A stretch of DNA of 64,000 nucleotides. Source: Choristoneura fumiferana. Lineage: Eukaryota; Arthropoda; Insecta; Lepidoptera; Tortricidae. A program made the position numbers and the translations under genes. Below the pieces are notes generated by a model. It was not told the origin of the DNA, did no database searches, and saw only the letters and a list, made by a program, of their open reading frames with translations. The DNA is taken from contig NC_133500.1 in the NCBI RefSeq assembly GCF_025370935.1, positions 5,352,040 through 5,416,039 on the forward strand, given 5' to 3'. Positions within the stretch are counted from its first letter, which is position 1; the number at the start of each line of letters is the position of its first letter. Positions 51,592-62,149 of the stretch are shown here, one piece after another.

Positions 51592-51924
51592 CTACTTTCG
51601 GTGGAGATCCAAAATGCTTCCACCGTATCTTCCATCAACAATACTCGTCCATTCACAAGCAAACTAGAGCAATTAAACAGCACAATTACCACTATCGGCG
51701 TTGTGCTGCCCGAGTGCGCTAATTTTGGTCCACAAATAGAGCTCGGGTCGGAATATTTTGCTACCGAAAACTTGTATAGGTATAGGTATTTAGCCAATCT
51801 GGGAACATTTGAAACTCATCTTACATGGATAAAAAACATAAAGAGATGTTTGTCTGCTGCAATGGTTGTTTTAGATTCAATTAACATTGCGTGCAAAATA
51901 CCTGTGTCAAATTTCGTGCTGTGA
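51592..51924 (+). other. Unexplained open frame of about 107 codons
   Basis: A plus-strand frame from about 51601 (GTG, no ATG at the start) to TGA at 51922 contains STVSSINNTRPFTSK, LEQLNSTITTIGVVLPECA and GTFETHLTWIKNIKRCLSAA. The composition is more protein-like than its neighbours, and it has no repeat partner in the window. It could be an exon or a worn retrogene. I do not recognise it. An overlapping minus-strand frame of 89 codons weakens the case. Confidence 0.25.
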
Positions 51925-52189
51925 CAAATTTCATAAAAAATGCGGTGATAACTTGCGATAAAAGGGCAGCAACTAATACAAGTACTTCTGTTTCACCTTT
52001 GGAATTATTACATTTTCCGTTCATACTTTTTAATTTTCTCGTATATACGCCGTGAAACCAGTCTCGTTTAGTTTCATTCGCTTTTTGCTCAACATCCCAT
52101 AGTTAGTAATATCTTAAGTCCTAGAGTTTATTGTGCAAATCTGTATTAGCGAAACGAGTGTCACTGATGGTAGGTACTGGCTCTTTATC
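51925..52189. other. Intergenic DNA, nothing recognised
   Basis: No repeat or coding signal. Confidence 0.4.
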
Positions 52190-52275
52190 CTTCGTGTTTT
52201 CTATTTGTAATAATATTGTTGTGCCTTGTGTTGTTGTGAATAAATGTATTTTATTTTCTTTCTTTCTTTAAAATG
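52190..52275 (+). repeat. LINE tail with (TTTC)n
   Basis: TTGTGCCTTGTGTTGTTGTGAATAAATGTATTTTATTTTC plus TTTCTTTCTTT, like the L-family end. Confidence 0.5.
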
Positions 52276-52626
52276 TAGAAAAAATGTATCGTTTCGGCAC
52301 AGCCCTATAATTAACATGGGCAGCTCGTTGATTCAATAGTTGTCACAGCACGCTGTTACCACGCTCAGTAATGTTTGTTTTCGGTTGGAGGACAGCGACG
52401 CTTTGATAGTGATGGAAACTGGCAGCTACTAAATTAGGGATTATTCAGGCACCTAGTGCCACCGCCATCGTGTAGCTAAACGAATGTATTTAGAATGAAA
52501 AATTTGTCGCTGGATGAGAAAAGCGACTACATTTTCATATTAAAAATATTCTCTTCTTATTACTCGCCAGCGATAGTTCAAGTGCATGGTTCGAAATTTG
52601 GATGTGTGATGCTAATCGGTTTTATT

Positions 52627-52776
52627 CGTCATCATTATCATCATATCAGGCAGTAGCAGCGTAGGACACTGTTGGACATAGGCCTCCCCCATAGACCTCC
52701 GGTTGCTTCAGTTGGAAGCGGCCTGCATTCACTGTGAACTCGCGGTTTTAACCAGGTCACCAGTCCATCTCGTTGG
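52627..52776 (-). mobile_element. RTE LINE 3' end (F type)
   Basis: CATCATTATCATCATATCAGG, GGACACTGTTGGACATAGGCC, AGACCTCCGGTTGCTTCAG and AACCAGGTCACCAGTCCATC. Broken frame. Confidence 0.75.
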
Positions 52777-52849
52777 TCGTTGGTTCATTAATGACAATCT
52801 TTACTATCCATATGTATTCCGAGTAAGTTGTTGAGAAAAATATAATTTT

Positions 52850-53005
52850 CAATACAAGCTTTTTTACTGACTACTTTTTGTTGACTGTACTTACATCGTC
52901 ATCTTAACTACACTTTCGTACCTAATTTCAAATCGATGCCATTATCTGTTGCCGAGTTCCGTCCTGCGGAGACGATCCTGGCTACCAGGATGTCACTGAC
53001 AGAAT
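52850..53005 (+). repeat. H-family repeat
   Basis: CAATACAAGCTTTTTTACTG, TTTTTGTTGACTGTACTTAC, GAGTTCCGTCCTGCGGAGACG and ATCCTGGCTACC, the reverse complement order of 19290-19530. Confidence 0.65.
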
Positions 53006-53389
53006 TAGCAATTTTTTTAATGCAACATTAATGAAACCCATGATTTTGAAGATTCCCACGCATATTTTTACAGAATTACTGGCTTATTCTTATACATGTG
53101 CAATACTCCGTCTCTATTCTAAACTTGCAAACTGCAGCTTACAACAACAAACAGCGCTGTTGATGGTTCCCAGCGTTTACAACGGAAAATATTGATCTTT
53201 GTTCGGAGATCGCTTTTAAACGATGTGTTGCCTGTAAACAGGCTTAATTGTACACAACGTTGATGGAGGTGACCACTAGACTGTACTCTTGTATTGTATT
53301 GGTGGATGTATATTTAGAGAAGCTGTTGCCTGCGACTGTTTGCGATTTCTGGGTATTTCAGGATAAAAACTGCTATGTCCTCAAATTAT
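53006..53389. other. Intergenic DNA, nothing recognised
   Basis: No repeat partner or gene seen. Confidence 0.4.
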
Positions 53390-53455
53390 CATCATCGTTA
53401 TTATTATCATATCAGCCATAAGACATCCACTGTTGGACATAGCCTCCCCCATTTT
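53390..53455 (-). repeat. RTE LINE terminal scrap
   Basis: CATCATCGTTATTATTATCATATCAGCC, then AGACATCCACTGTTGGACATAGCCTCCCCC, the last 60 bp of an F-type end. Confidence 0.7.
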
Positions 53456-53931
53456 TTTCAAAATATATGTCCATATCAAATTTTAGTGATGTTCTATTGA
53501 CTTACGCTTTTTTGTTGCTAAACTTTTTCACGTCGTATTTTTTTAAGACATGAGGTGACCCCCTTCCCTAGTTTTTTTTTATTCGCGGCTACAGAATTTT
53601 ACACATAATGATTCGACATGGTCTGAGCCGGGTTTCCCTTTGAATTTTTTCCAATTTCGCAATATCAAGTTGTAAAAAGTCTATAATTCCAATAAAGTTT
53701 ATTTCTATTTCTATTTCAAAAAGCTATTCAAATATCTATTCACTCTGAAGAGTCTTAACCTTCATTGACGAAGACAAAGTCGATCCTTTTCAAGTTTTGC
53801 CCAAATGTATTCAAAGTTTATCCTATATCTCGAATAAGAGCTTTACGAATGTAAAAAGACGGCCACAGAAACAGTTCACTGTGTATTTTTATACTTTAAT
53901 AATAAAAAAACCCACTGATCCCACTATCCCA

Positions 53932-54355
53932 GTAATATTATAAATGCGACATTTTGTAAGACTGTTTGTTTATGTGTTTGTTTGTTACTCTTCATCACGT
54001 TAATTGCTGATGATGAAATTAGGTATACAGATAGTTTGCGTCCCGGAAAAGAACATAGGATAGCTTTTATCCCGGAAAATTGCATAGTTCCTGCGGGATA
54101 GTGAAAACAGTATTCTACGCGAACAGAGTCGTGGGTAACGGTTAAATGTAAAATTAACGGCGTAATTTTTGGGATTTCCACGGGATTTTTTGTAAAATAC
54201 CGGAATTTTATTACAATATCTAAGCACAAGACCGGTCTGAGTGAAGAGCCTTGGGGAGGCCTATGTCCAGCAGTGGACATCTTTCGGCTGACATGATGAT
54301 GATGATGATGATGATCTAAGCGTAATGATTTACGTGTGCGAAGCCGTGGGTAAAG
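53932..54355 (-). repeat. G-family repeat, split by an RTE end
   Basis: CAGTAATATTATAAATGCGA at the left is the complement of the family end. CCGGAAAATTGCATAGTTCC and GGAATTTTATTACAATATC follow. After the RTE piece at 54226-54313 the family's opening border resumes as ACGTGTGCGAAGCCGTGGGTAAA. Confidence 0.75.
54226..54313 (+). mobile_element. 88-bp RTE LINE end inside a G-family repeat
   Basis: ACAAGACCGGTCTGAGTGAAGAGCC, CAGCAGTGGACATCTTTCGG and (GATGAT)n. The perfect 8-bp ATCTAAGC at 54218-54225 and 54314-54321 marks the target duplication. Confidence 0.85.
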
Positions 54356-55640
54356 ATAGTATTCAGTGACTTGAATTGAACATTTTCATTAGGCAACCCG
54401 AAGAAAGAGAGAGAGAGATGCGTGAGTTAAGTCCCCCCCCTCGTGAGCCCTCGCGTACTTTATAAAGGAAGTACATTATAGAATAACGGCCGAATGTACT
54501 TTATAAAGTACAAGTTGTTAATTTAAATGAATAGTTTTGAAATAATATTCAAAATAACAAAGCTGGTGACCACGTCTAGGTCTTAAGTACTACATCTGCT
54601 AAAAGAAAGAAATAAATAAATAAAATAATTTATTTATAACAGCAGTGACACATGACACAGGTTAGAAAAAGTAATACAGTGGGGGCACACTTAAAATGTC
54701 ACCTTTTCACGTACACGCCAGCGCCTCTGGCGACAAAATGATAGCACTAAATTGACAAATGTGTCAAACGGGGACTTGAAAAATTCAGTCTGTCAGCCAT
54801 CTTTCCGCTGTATGTTGGCTGTCTGGCTTTCGCGGATGATTTTTAAGTTTATCTGATTTTTTGCTGTTTTCTTCAAGTTGTATTACATTGCTCCGCTTGG
54901 GTGACCAAGTGAAGTGACCACCATAAACTCGTTTGCTTTCCGGCCTCGCGATGTAATGCAAGTTGCGCAATTTTCTTACAGGTCTAAACTGGGCTTTATA
55001 GACGTTAAGCTTGTTGTGTGCGTGCATGTACATGTGTGTGTGTTATGTCAGATTTAGTTCTTCAGCTAGCTACCAGATAGCGCTTGTTACCATACATGCA
55101 AATTTGACCATAGAGTTGCCACTCTTTTTCTATATTGGTACTAATACTCTTTGAAGTAATAATAAGAAGTGTTGTGTATTGTTAAAAAAAGTTGAGACAC
55201 AAGGATATTAAGCTTTACCATACTAGCCATCCTGATGCTATATAAAAAATTTAGGCAACCTACCAACCTAGTAGGAGCCGAGTTTTACGTCGCCAAGCCA
55301 CTAGTATTTAGACATAGATTACCTGACCTAGATTCTTGTGTGCGCCACTCCAAACACCAACTGTATAAATCAGAGGGTATTTCAGTAAATCCACTGAACA
55401 TTAGAGCTACCTGACTTTGATTTGTGACCGTCATTAGGGTAAAACGACACTTATTTGATACGAATTACGGTCTAAATTACACTAGAATAGCCTGATATAT
55501 TGGCTGAGGCATGATCTGTGATCTCGAGAAGTTTTTTTTCAACGGTTTACTTCGTTGGGAAAAAATCGAGACGAGTGATTATAGTGTATGAGGGTACGCT
55601 TTGTTTTAGAAACTGTATATAGGAAGTTATTTGGGTTATC
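54356..55640. other. 1.3 kb intergenic DNA, nothing recognised
   Basis: CAGTGACACATGACACAGGTTAGAAAAA at 54644 matches 20706. The 82-codon minus-strand frame at 54785-55033 has no motif. TACTTTATAAAG appears twice near 54460-54510 as a small palindrome. Confidence 0.4.
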
Positions 55641-55642
55641 CA

Positions 55643-56063
55643 TACTAATATTATAAATGCGAAAGTGTGTGTGTTTGTGTGTATGTTTGTCCGTCCGGAT
55701 CGACGTGATTTTTAGCATAGAGATAGTTTATGGGCCTGAGAGTGACATAGGCTACTTTTTATCCTGGAAAAATGCACAGTTCCCGAGGGAACAGCGCGCG
55801 ATAACCGAAATCCACGCGGGCGGAGCCGCGGGCAAAAGGTAGTAATATTATAAATGCGAAAGTGTGTTTTTATGTTTGTGTGTTTGTCCATCTTTCACGC
55901 CGTAACGGAGCGACGGATCGACGTGATTTTTGGCATAGAGACAGTTTATGGGCGCGAGAGTGACATAGGCTACTTTTTATTCCGGAAAAATGCACAGTTC
56001 CCGAGGGAACAGCGCGCGATAATCGAATATCAAACGGGCGGAGCCGCGGGGCAAAAGCTAGTA
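55643..56063 (+). repeat. Tandem pair of G-family-related repeats
   Basis: Unit 1 (55643-55842) and unit 2 (55846-56063) both open ATATTATAAATGCGAAAGTGTG and run through GGATCGACGTGATTTTT, GTGACATAGGCTACTTTTTAT, AAAAATGCACAGTTCCCGAG and GGAACAGCGCGCGATAA to GGGCGGAGCCGCGGGC. Unit 1 lacks about 20 bp (CGCCGTAACGGAGCGACGG) present in unit 2. Confidence 0.85.
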
Positions 56064-56631
56064 GTAAAATAAACCAGTATAACTCATGTCCCAAATAAAT
56101 CGAGTGTAGCTCGACGTGTTTTGGTCTAATTCGTTGTCCTTCCTCCAAGAGCACACGCCACGCGGAGCTCCGCGTTTGGTTTAGCTAAACTCGATGTTTA
56201 GTACGTGAATTATATAGCTTTATTTCACGATGCGTGAGGTTCATGGTAGTTTCACGTTCAAAGTTAATTGGGTTTTTAATGTATTACGTAAATGAATCAA
56301 TACAAAAGTAGGTACTGTCTGTCTACATATGAACCAAAACTCTAACATTGATTATCTTTGAATCTACATTGAAAAAAAAAGGGTAGCTGATCTAGTTTGG
56401 CTACTTGACGTTTAGCCAAACATCATCATAGACATCACCTAACTTTTAGCCACAGTAGGCCTTCATTTTGTAGTCACTCAATTTATGTTACAAGCAACAT
56501 TTTTTTCTTACTGTTAGCAAATATTTTTTTTAGTTTAACATTTGGTAGCGTGAAAGGTTGTGTTATCTGATGAATATATCCAATTTTTACAAAATATTTT
56601 TTTTTCGCTAAATCTGTACATAATACACAAG
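56064..56631. other. Intergenic DNA; small palindromes at about 56155-56200
   Basis: CGCGGAGCTCCGCG and TTTAGCTAAA are short palindromes. No gene. Confidence 0.4.
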
Positions 56632-57058
56632 GTCATCATCATCTGCTGCACATAGACCTCTCCCATGGCTCGCCACTGAGCACGATCCTCGGCCGCTCTC
56701 ATCCAGCTCTTGCCAGCCGCCCTGCGAAGATCATCGCTCCACCGTGTCTGAGGACGTCCTACGCTACGTTTGCCGATCCGTGGTCTCCACTCAAGAACTC
56801 GTCTACCCCAGCGGTTATCGGTTCTTCGGGTTATATGGCCGGCCCATTGCCACTTCAGCGTGCTAATGCGGTGGGCTATGTCGATAACATTGGTTCTCTG
56901 TCGGATCACTTCGTTACGACTTCGATCTTTCAGAGAAACTCCGAGCATAGCCCTTTCCATAGCACGTTGAGCAACTTTAAATTTGTGGACCAGCCCTACC
57001 GTGAGCGTGCATGTTTCGGCACCGTATATCATGACGGGTAGGACGCACTGATTTAAGA
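56632..57058 (-). mobile_element. RTE LINE ORF C-terminus, longest copy
   Basis: An open minus-strand frame of about 140 codons encodes the C-terminal end of an RTE-type LINE protein: MIYGAETCTLT, KFKVAQRAMERAMLGVSLKD, HRISTLKWQWAGHITRR, RRVLEWRPRIGKRSVGRPQT, RWSDDLRRAAGKSW and RAMGEVYVQQ. The 3' end is a short (GATGAT) run, here read as CATCATCATC. Reverse transcriptase and endonuclease are missing, so the copy is 5'-truncated. The ATG at 57032 is internal. Confidence 0.88.
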
Positions 57059-57424
57059 CAGGTAAACAAATAGCAGTTTGTTGGCAGAAATTGTAGAACT
57101 CTAATCCACTATTTTTATTTTTTATAAATATCTATATTTTTATAATAAAATACAGAAAATGGTGAACTCAAGAGTTGTCAAATAGCGTATAATTCATCTA
57201 CTATTAGCTATTGCCAATAGATAAGTAATTGCCTAACGTCATTGTTTGCTTTATTTCCAGCAGCCAGCAGACACGTGCAATGCCGCATTATCAAATATTT
57301 ACAGGTTTAAATCAATGGGCAGCGCCCGTATATGGGGCGTGCGGTTAGTTTATCAAATGCAATGCGATACGGGTATCAGTTAGGTTAATAACCAAACCAA
57401 CTTAAAAGTTGCAAAGGCTAATCT
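57059..57424. other. Intergenic DNA, nothing recognised
   Basis: No repeat or coding signal. Confidence 0.4.
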
Positions 57425-57520
57425 ATAATTTCAAAGTTCAATATCTTAAAAACGACAGAACGGATTGACACTTAGCTAAGAACCACCGCAAGAAAAATCG
57501 CTTTCACTTTAAATACAGCG
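57425..57520 (-). repeat. C-family element, partial
   Basis: AATTTCAAAGTTCAATATCTTAAAAACG and CTAAGAACCACCGCAAG match the C family; the rest is absent. An AT-rich retroelement-like stretch follows to 57720. Confidence 0.6.
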
Positions 57521-57733
57521 ATTTATTTGTTTATTTGTCAATAAAAATTACAGCATTACAGTAAAACAAAAGCGCTGTAAAATTCAAATTATACAAAACA
57601 ACACAAAAAGACATTAAAACACAAAAACAATGACGAAAAAAAAGTTATTCAGGGCTTTTTATCTTTGCTTCCCTAAAGCGACGGATGACCACGCCCTCCG
57701 GGCGAAATCGGAAAATCTGCTGGTGCGTATACT

Positions 57734-57998
57734 TTTACTTGCCCGAATTTCATTTGCCCGAATTTTATTTGCCCTAATTTCACTTGCCATACCAACGTTT
57801 GCCATATAATATATAGAACCGTACTTTTTTCAGGATTTTTTAAAATGTCATCATAAATAATGCAGTAGGGTAGGTTAGTTTAATATCAACTCTGAAGAAA
57901 ATATTTACTATTTCAGAAATAAATTACTTTATGTCAAATGCAAATTACGGAAAACGATACATTATGGCATATGAAATTCGGGCAAACGATAGAGAACC
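57734..57998. mobile_element. TTTGCCCGAA-type element
   Basis: The left end repeats CTTGCCCGAATTTCA, TTTGCCCGAATTTTA, TTTGCCCTAATTTCA and TTGCCAT in direct series. The right end mirrors it with ATGAAATTCGGGCAAACGATAG. It is about 265 bp and a partial copy lies at 30024. No coding. Confidence 0.65.
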
Positions 57999-58026
57999 CT
58001 GCTGGTGCTTAGCCGGCACTTGGAGT

Positions 58027-58137
58027 GTAAAAGTTGCTTCAGTTGGAAGCGGCCAGCATCAACCGTGAACCCGCGGCTTTAACCAGGCCATCCGCCATCT
58101 ACCTCGTTGGTGGACGTCCTACGCTGCGCTTGCCGAT
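58027..58137 (-). mobile_element. RTE LINE 3' region (F type), 3' end missing
   Basis: GTTGCTTCAGTTGGAAGCGGCC, GTGAACCCGCGGCTTTAACC, CTCGTTGGTGGACGTCCTACGCTGCGCTTGCCGAT. Minus strand, broken. Confidence 0.7.
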
Positions 58138-58284
58138 TCACAGTCTACATTCATGAACATTTCGGCCCCAATAGCCATCTGTTCTCCGTGGCCTAGAATA
58201 CAATATACTAAAAAAAAAACTATCACATTTAATTACATCCTTCCCAGGTTTACTGTGTTTTATATTGTAAAAGAAGTGTACGAG

Positions 58285-58365
58285 TACCAGTGTATTTACC
58301 GGAATTCCCATGGGAATTTACAAAAATCCTGGAATTTCAATTCGAGCAAAGCCTTGGGCAATGAC
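58285..58365 (-). repeat. G-family fragment, orientation uncertain
   Basis: TTTACCGGAATTCCCATGGGAATTTACAAAAATCCTGG resembles the variable middle of G-family copies. Confidence 0.4.
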
Positions 58366-58699
58366 TAGTTAATACATTATTTACTAGTCGCTAGCTCACT
58401 CGTTAAAATACCAGCTACGGAAATGTAATTTAAAGTAGGGTAAACGTACCCAGTCCAGGGCAGTCCATTATCGCATGCTAATAAATCCGAACGGGCTTAT
58501 TAATCCAATGAATCTGATCACCGCTATACCCTATTAGATGTTATTGTTACGGACACTGAGTATTTCTATGAAAGAAAACTAATTATTGTCTACAGTTCCG
58601 TTATCACGGAATTTTATATGCACAGTGAAACTTGGGAACTGGATCGCTATCAAACTTTACAAGTATGATTTTCTCGTTAAAAATGGAAAAAAAAAACGG
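58366..58699. other. Intergenic DNA, nothing recognised
   Basis: No repeat or coding signal. Confidence 0.4.
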
Positions 58700-58815
58700 G
58701 GAAGTGCGAGTCGGACTCGCGCACCGAGGGTTCCGTAAAAATTATTAAAAATATTTTTATTAAATGATGTAAATAAAAATTTATGCTTTTCGCTATTATT
58801 TTTATCTGTGCTCAC
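58700..58815 (-). repeat. A-family element, end fragment
   Basis: AAGTGCGAGTCGGACTCGCGCACCGAGGGTTCCGTA and TTTTTATTAAATGATG...TTATGCTTTTCGC match the right end of 12906-13325 in reverse. Confidence 0.65.
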
Positions 58816-58927
58816 TGATGTATTAAACTGTAGATACACATTGCCAAACAAAATCCCCATCAAAGAATGTCCGAACTATTTATTTGTTTGTGTAACAAAT
58901 AAAATCATCACCCACACAAATTAATTA

Positions 58928-59124
58928 AAAGAATACGTGACGAAATTTGAACCTAGTCTTTACTAAGTTACAGTTGAATTTCGCTAGCGGCCATATTTCA
59001 CAATTAATAAAAATATTTACGTGTGCGTAGAAACACTGATCCCACCACACAAACAAATAGAAAGAATACGTGACGAAATTTGAACCTAGTCTTTACTCTA
59101 TTACAGTTGAATTTCGCTAGCGGC
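58928..59124. repeat. 62-bp direct repeat, period 133 bp
   Basis: AAGAATACGTGACGAAATTTG...ACCTAGTCTTTACT...TTACAGTTGAATTTCGCTAGCGGC occurs at 58929-58991 and again at 59062-59124, with only about three differences. The sequence between the copies is AT-rich. Confidence 0.85.
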
Positions 59125-59779
59125 AAAACTCCACAACGCTTGACACTTGACAGCTAACTCCACAATTTCACATACGCATGCTCGAATATGAATGTAAGCC
59201 TTATCAGAAAAGGCAGAGGGATTAATTTCACTTGCTACATTGAAGGCGACGTTGCAAGATTGCTTGGATGAGTTTGACGTTTCTTAAGACGGACGAATTC
59301 AGGTTGTAGAACAAAGAATGCATTCGGACTTTTGTAATAAAAAGATTTTGTCAATTAAATTAAAAAAAATATTAAAAGGTAACTTTTAAGCTAATTTTCT
59401 TTAGTCCAAATGTTTACCGTTTTCGAGATAATCTATATAAGACTATTTGATGCCTTAAGCAATGCACGCCTATGCCCCCCCCCCCTTATCGATATTTTAA
59501 ATAAGTATTTATTACGACGAAATATTATATTTATGAAATACGATAGAGATTATGGGGATGCACGAGCGAGCGGATTTTCAAACAGCCTTACCTTTTATGT
59601 GCTAACAAAAAAAAAATTGTTGCTGTTTATGGTGGCCCCAAGACGTGATGCCCTAAGCAATCGCTTAATTTGCTTATGGGCTAATCCGGCACTGTCTATA
59701 TATATATAATTAAAATAATAAACTGACTAACTGACTGTTGATATATCAACGCACAGCCCAAAACGCTGCACCTAGAGAC
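59125..59779. other. Intergenic DNA; C-run and repeated GATGCC(T)TAAGCAAT
   Basis: GATGCCTTAAGCAATGCACGCCTATG at 59448 with an 11-base C run, and GATGCCCTAAGCAATCGCTTAA at 59648, share a block. The 99-codon frame at 59410 is a by-product of this region. Confidence 0.4.
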
Positions 59780-60350
59780 CTACTTTATGCCCCTGGTTAC
59801 CGAAGTACTCGTCAAGACGACAAACGAGTCCAAACTCGATGTGGTCGTGTCGTTTATCACAGAGTTCCTATGGTCACCCGCTAGCTTTATCATCAGATCA
59901 ACTCCATGTTATAATAATATTGCATTGTCATCGGATTTAAGTATACATGCGTGTAAAATTTCAGCTCAATCGGTTGAAGATATCCACTTCAAATTTGAGT
60001 TGAAAGATTCCACCCGAGCAAACATAGTTACATTACACTGCAAATAAATATAATGCTTGTAATAAGTTTTTGTTAAAAATTTAATTTTTAATACAAGCTT
60101 TTTTGCCGAATGCACTTTTTGTTGACTGTACTTGAATTGTCGTCTAAACTACATATCTGTACCAAATTTCAAGTCGGTACTATTAACTATTGAGGAGTTC
60201 CCTCCTGCAGAGACGATTCTGACAGAACCACCAAGTTGTCACTACCAGATTATTGTATTGTCACAAAATTTACATAAGTATGCCAAATTTCAAGTCGATC
60301 GGACCACTGGAAGTGGGTCAAATTTAGCTTCCAAGATTTGACCCAAACAA
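59780..60350 (+). repeat. H-family repeat, longest copy
   Basis: AAAATTTCAGCTCAATCGG, TTTTTAATACAAGCTTTTTTGC, TTTTTGTTGACTGTACTTG, CCAAATTTCAAGTCGGTAC, TCCTGCAGAGACGATTCTG and CAAATTTCAAGTCGATCGG. An 86-codon frame at 59787-60047 starts with ATG and has no recognised domain; it may simply belong to the repeat. Confidence 0.6.
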
Positions 60351-61371
60351 ACAATAAATAAATAAATAAGCAAACAGGGCAAGCTACAGAAAAGCTTCTA
60401 AAAATATCGCCGAAATGTAAGCACTTGTGCAAGTATTTCGAATAAAAAACAATTTGAATTCTCATCCTCCTTGGTTCTGGCTGTTTGCTTCTAAAACCAT
60501 TGCCAGCGCACGCCGCGCGCAGCTCAAAAAAAAATTGCAGGCTGTCTGTCAGCACAGTTCATTCGCGGGAAATTCGGCGGACTTCGTATGTTGTGTAATT
60601 AAATAATAAGAAGCTCGACTAGTGTGAATAAATTGTAAACTGTATTATAAACCTTGTAAACAGTTTAAAATACTTAGTATGATTTTTTTAGTGTAAAAAA
60701 CAATAGGTAAACATAGTGATTAATACGGTGTAGATTTGGCGAGCGCTTTATCAAAGTTGGCTTCATTGAGGTTTGTGGTTCATAAATTGCTTTATTAATT
60801 TTGCACAAAAACGAATAAACCACACAGTCAGACAGTCAGTACATTATATTATCGAAGCTTTATAAAACATAATTAAAATCGCAAACTTCAAGGTAAATAT
60901 TCAAACGACATAGCTACCCGTTGCTAGGCGACTCGGTAAATAAAATAGAGTGACGGCAACTCCACTACACTTTTGTTCCATGTTCTGTTGTTTATCTGTT
61001 TCGTTTTACTGATATGCTTTCCTGTGCGTGTGACAAAGACAAGGCATTTGTCAATGTTGTGGAATTCTGGCAACGTTTATCTTTTAATTAGCAATTTAGA
61101 AATGGCTTTAAAATTAATTTAAATCAATATTTCTCTCTGATTATTAGAATTTAATAGAAAAAACAACAAATACTCGCTGAAAGTATGATATTCCATCAGA
61201 TTTGTTTCGTTTTCGCGAGTGATTTTTGCACTTTTTAAAGACGCACGTGGGCATCGTTACGCTTGCACTGACAACAACGTACTGAGAAAAAAGAAGGCCA
61301 CATTTACCAAAGTGGCGCTCATTTGGCTCGGATATATTCGGACGCGCGACTGTGGATCTACAGTTTAATAC
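60351..61371. other. 1 kb intergenic DNA, nothing recognised
   Basis: GC-rich patch at 60505-60530 (CAGCGCACGCCGCGCGCAGC). No coding motif. Confidence 0.4.
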
Positions 61372-61697
61372 ATCAGTGTCTGTGCTAAAAGACGTTCCTT
61401 TGTACCAAATTTCAAGATTCTGAGTTCACGGGAAGTACCTCGTTGGTTTTGATTCCCTTGCGAATGTCGAAAATTTGCAGCATAAACGGCTGTATCTTTT
61501 GATTGCGTTGCCTTAGAAGTTTGATTTTTGTTACACTTGACTTGAGTATTTGGTATAAATTTCAGCTTGATACCTCCACGCGTTCCTGAGAAAAATAGTC
61601 TTGACAGACAGACAGACAGACAGACAGACGGACGAAAAGTGATCCTACAAGGGTTCCGCTTTTCCTTTTGAGGAATGTAACCCTAAAAAACAACAGT
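61372..61697 (-). mobile_element. A-family GGTTCC element, truncated
   Basis: Reverse complement of 12906-13200: TGAGTTCACGGGAAGTACC, GAATGTCGAAAATTTGCAGC, CTTGATACCTCCACGCGTTCC and (GACA)n, then AAGGGTTCCGCTTTTCC and GTAACCCTAAAAA at the right. Confidence 0.75.
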
Positions 61698-61930
61698 CTT
61701 AAAAAAGAAAAAGAAGAAAACAAGTCTAGTGGTCCGAACATAAAATTCAACAGTCGGGACCCATTCAAACTGTTGGCCAATGTGCTACTAAAGATATTTA
61801 TTATTTAATCATAAAAAAATACTTGTATATTCCCTATTCCTCCCTTTTCCGTGAGAACGTTCATAAATCTCTCTCTATCTTTCTCTCATACAAAAGTTGA
61901 CTACATGTCATGCCAGAGATTCAACTAACT

Positions 61931-62130
61931 CATCATCATCATCATCAGCCGGAAGACGTCCGCTACTGAACAAAGGCCTCCCCCTTAGAACGCCACAATG
62001 AACGACAACTCGCCACTTGCATTAACGTTTCCCGCAACTCTCACGATGTCGTCAGTCCACCTGGTAGGAGGCCTGCCAACGCCTCGTCTTCCGGTTCGTG
62101 GTCGCCATTCGAGAACTTTTCTCCCCCAAC
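61931..62130 (-). mobile_element. RTE LINE 3' end (E type) with target duplication
   Basis: (CATCAT)n, CAGCCGGAAGACGTCCGCTAC, AGAACGCCACAATGAACG, CACGATGTCGTCAGTCC, GTCTTCCGGTTCGTGGTCGCC. It is flanked by GATTCAACTAACT (61918-61930) and GATTGAACTAACT (62131-62143), 12 of 13 identical. Confidence 0.82.
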
Positions 62131-62149
62131 GATTGAACTAACTACAAAC

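Noticed and set aside
56770..57041. Plus-strand frames of 66-68 codons
   Set aside because: Antisense to the clear RTE protein on the minus strand.
59787..60047. 86-codon frame beginning MPLVTEVLVKTTNESK
   Set aside because: Lies at the start of an H-family repeat; no domain, and other copies do not keep it.
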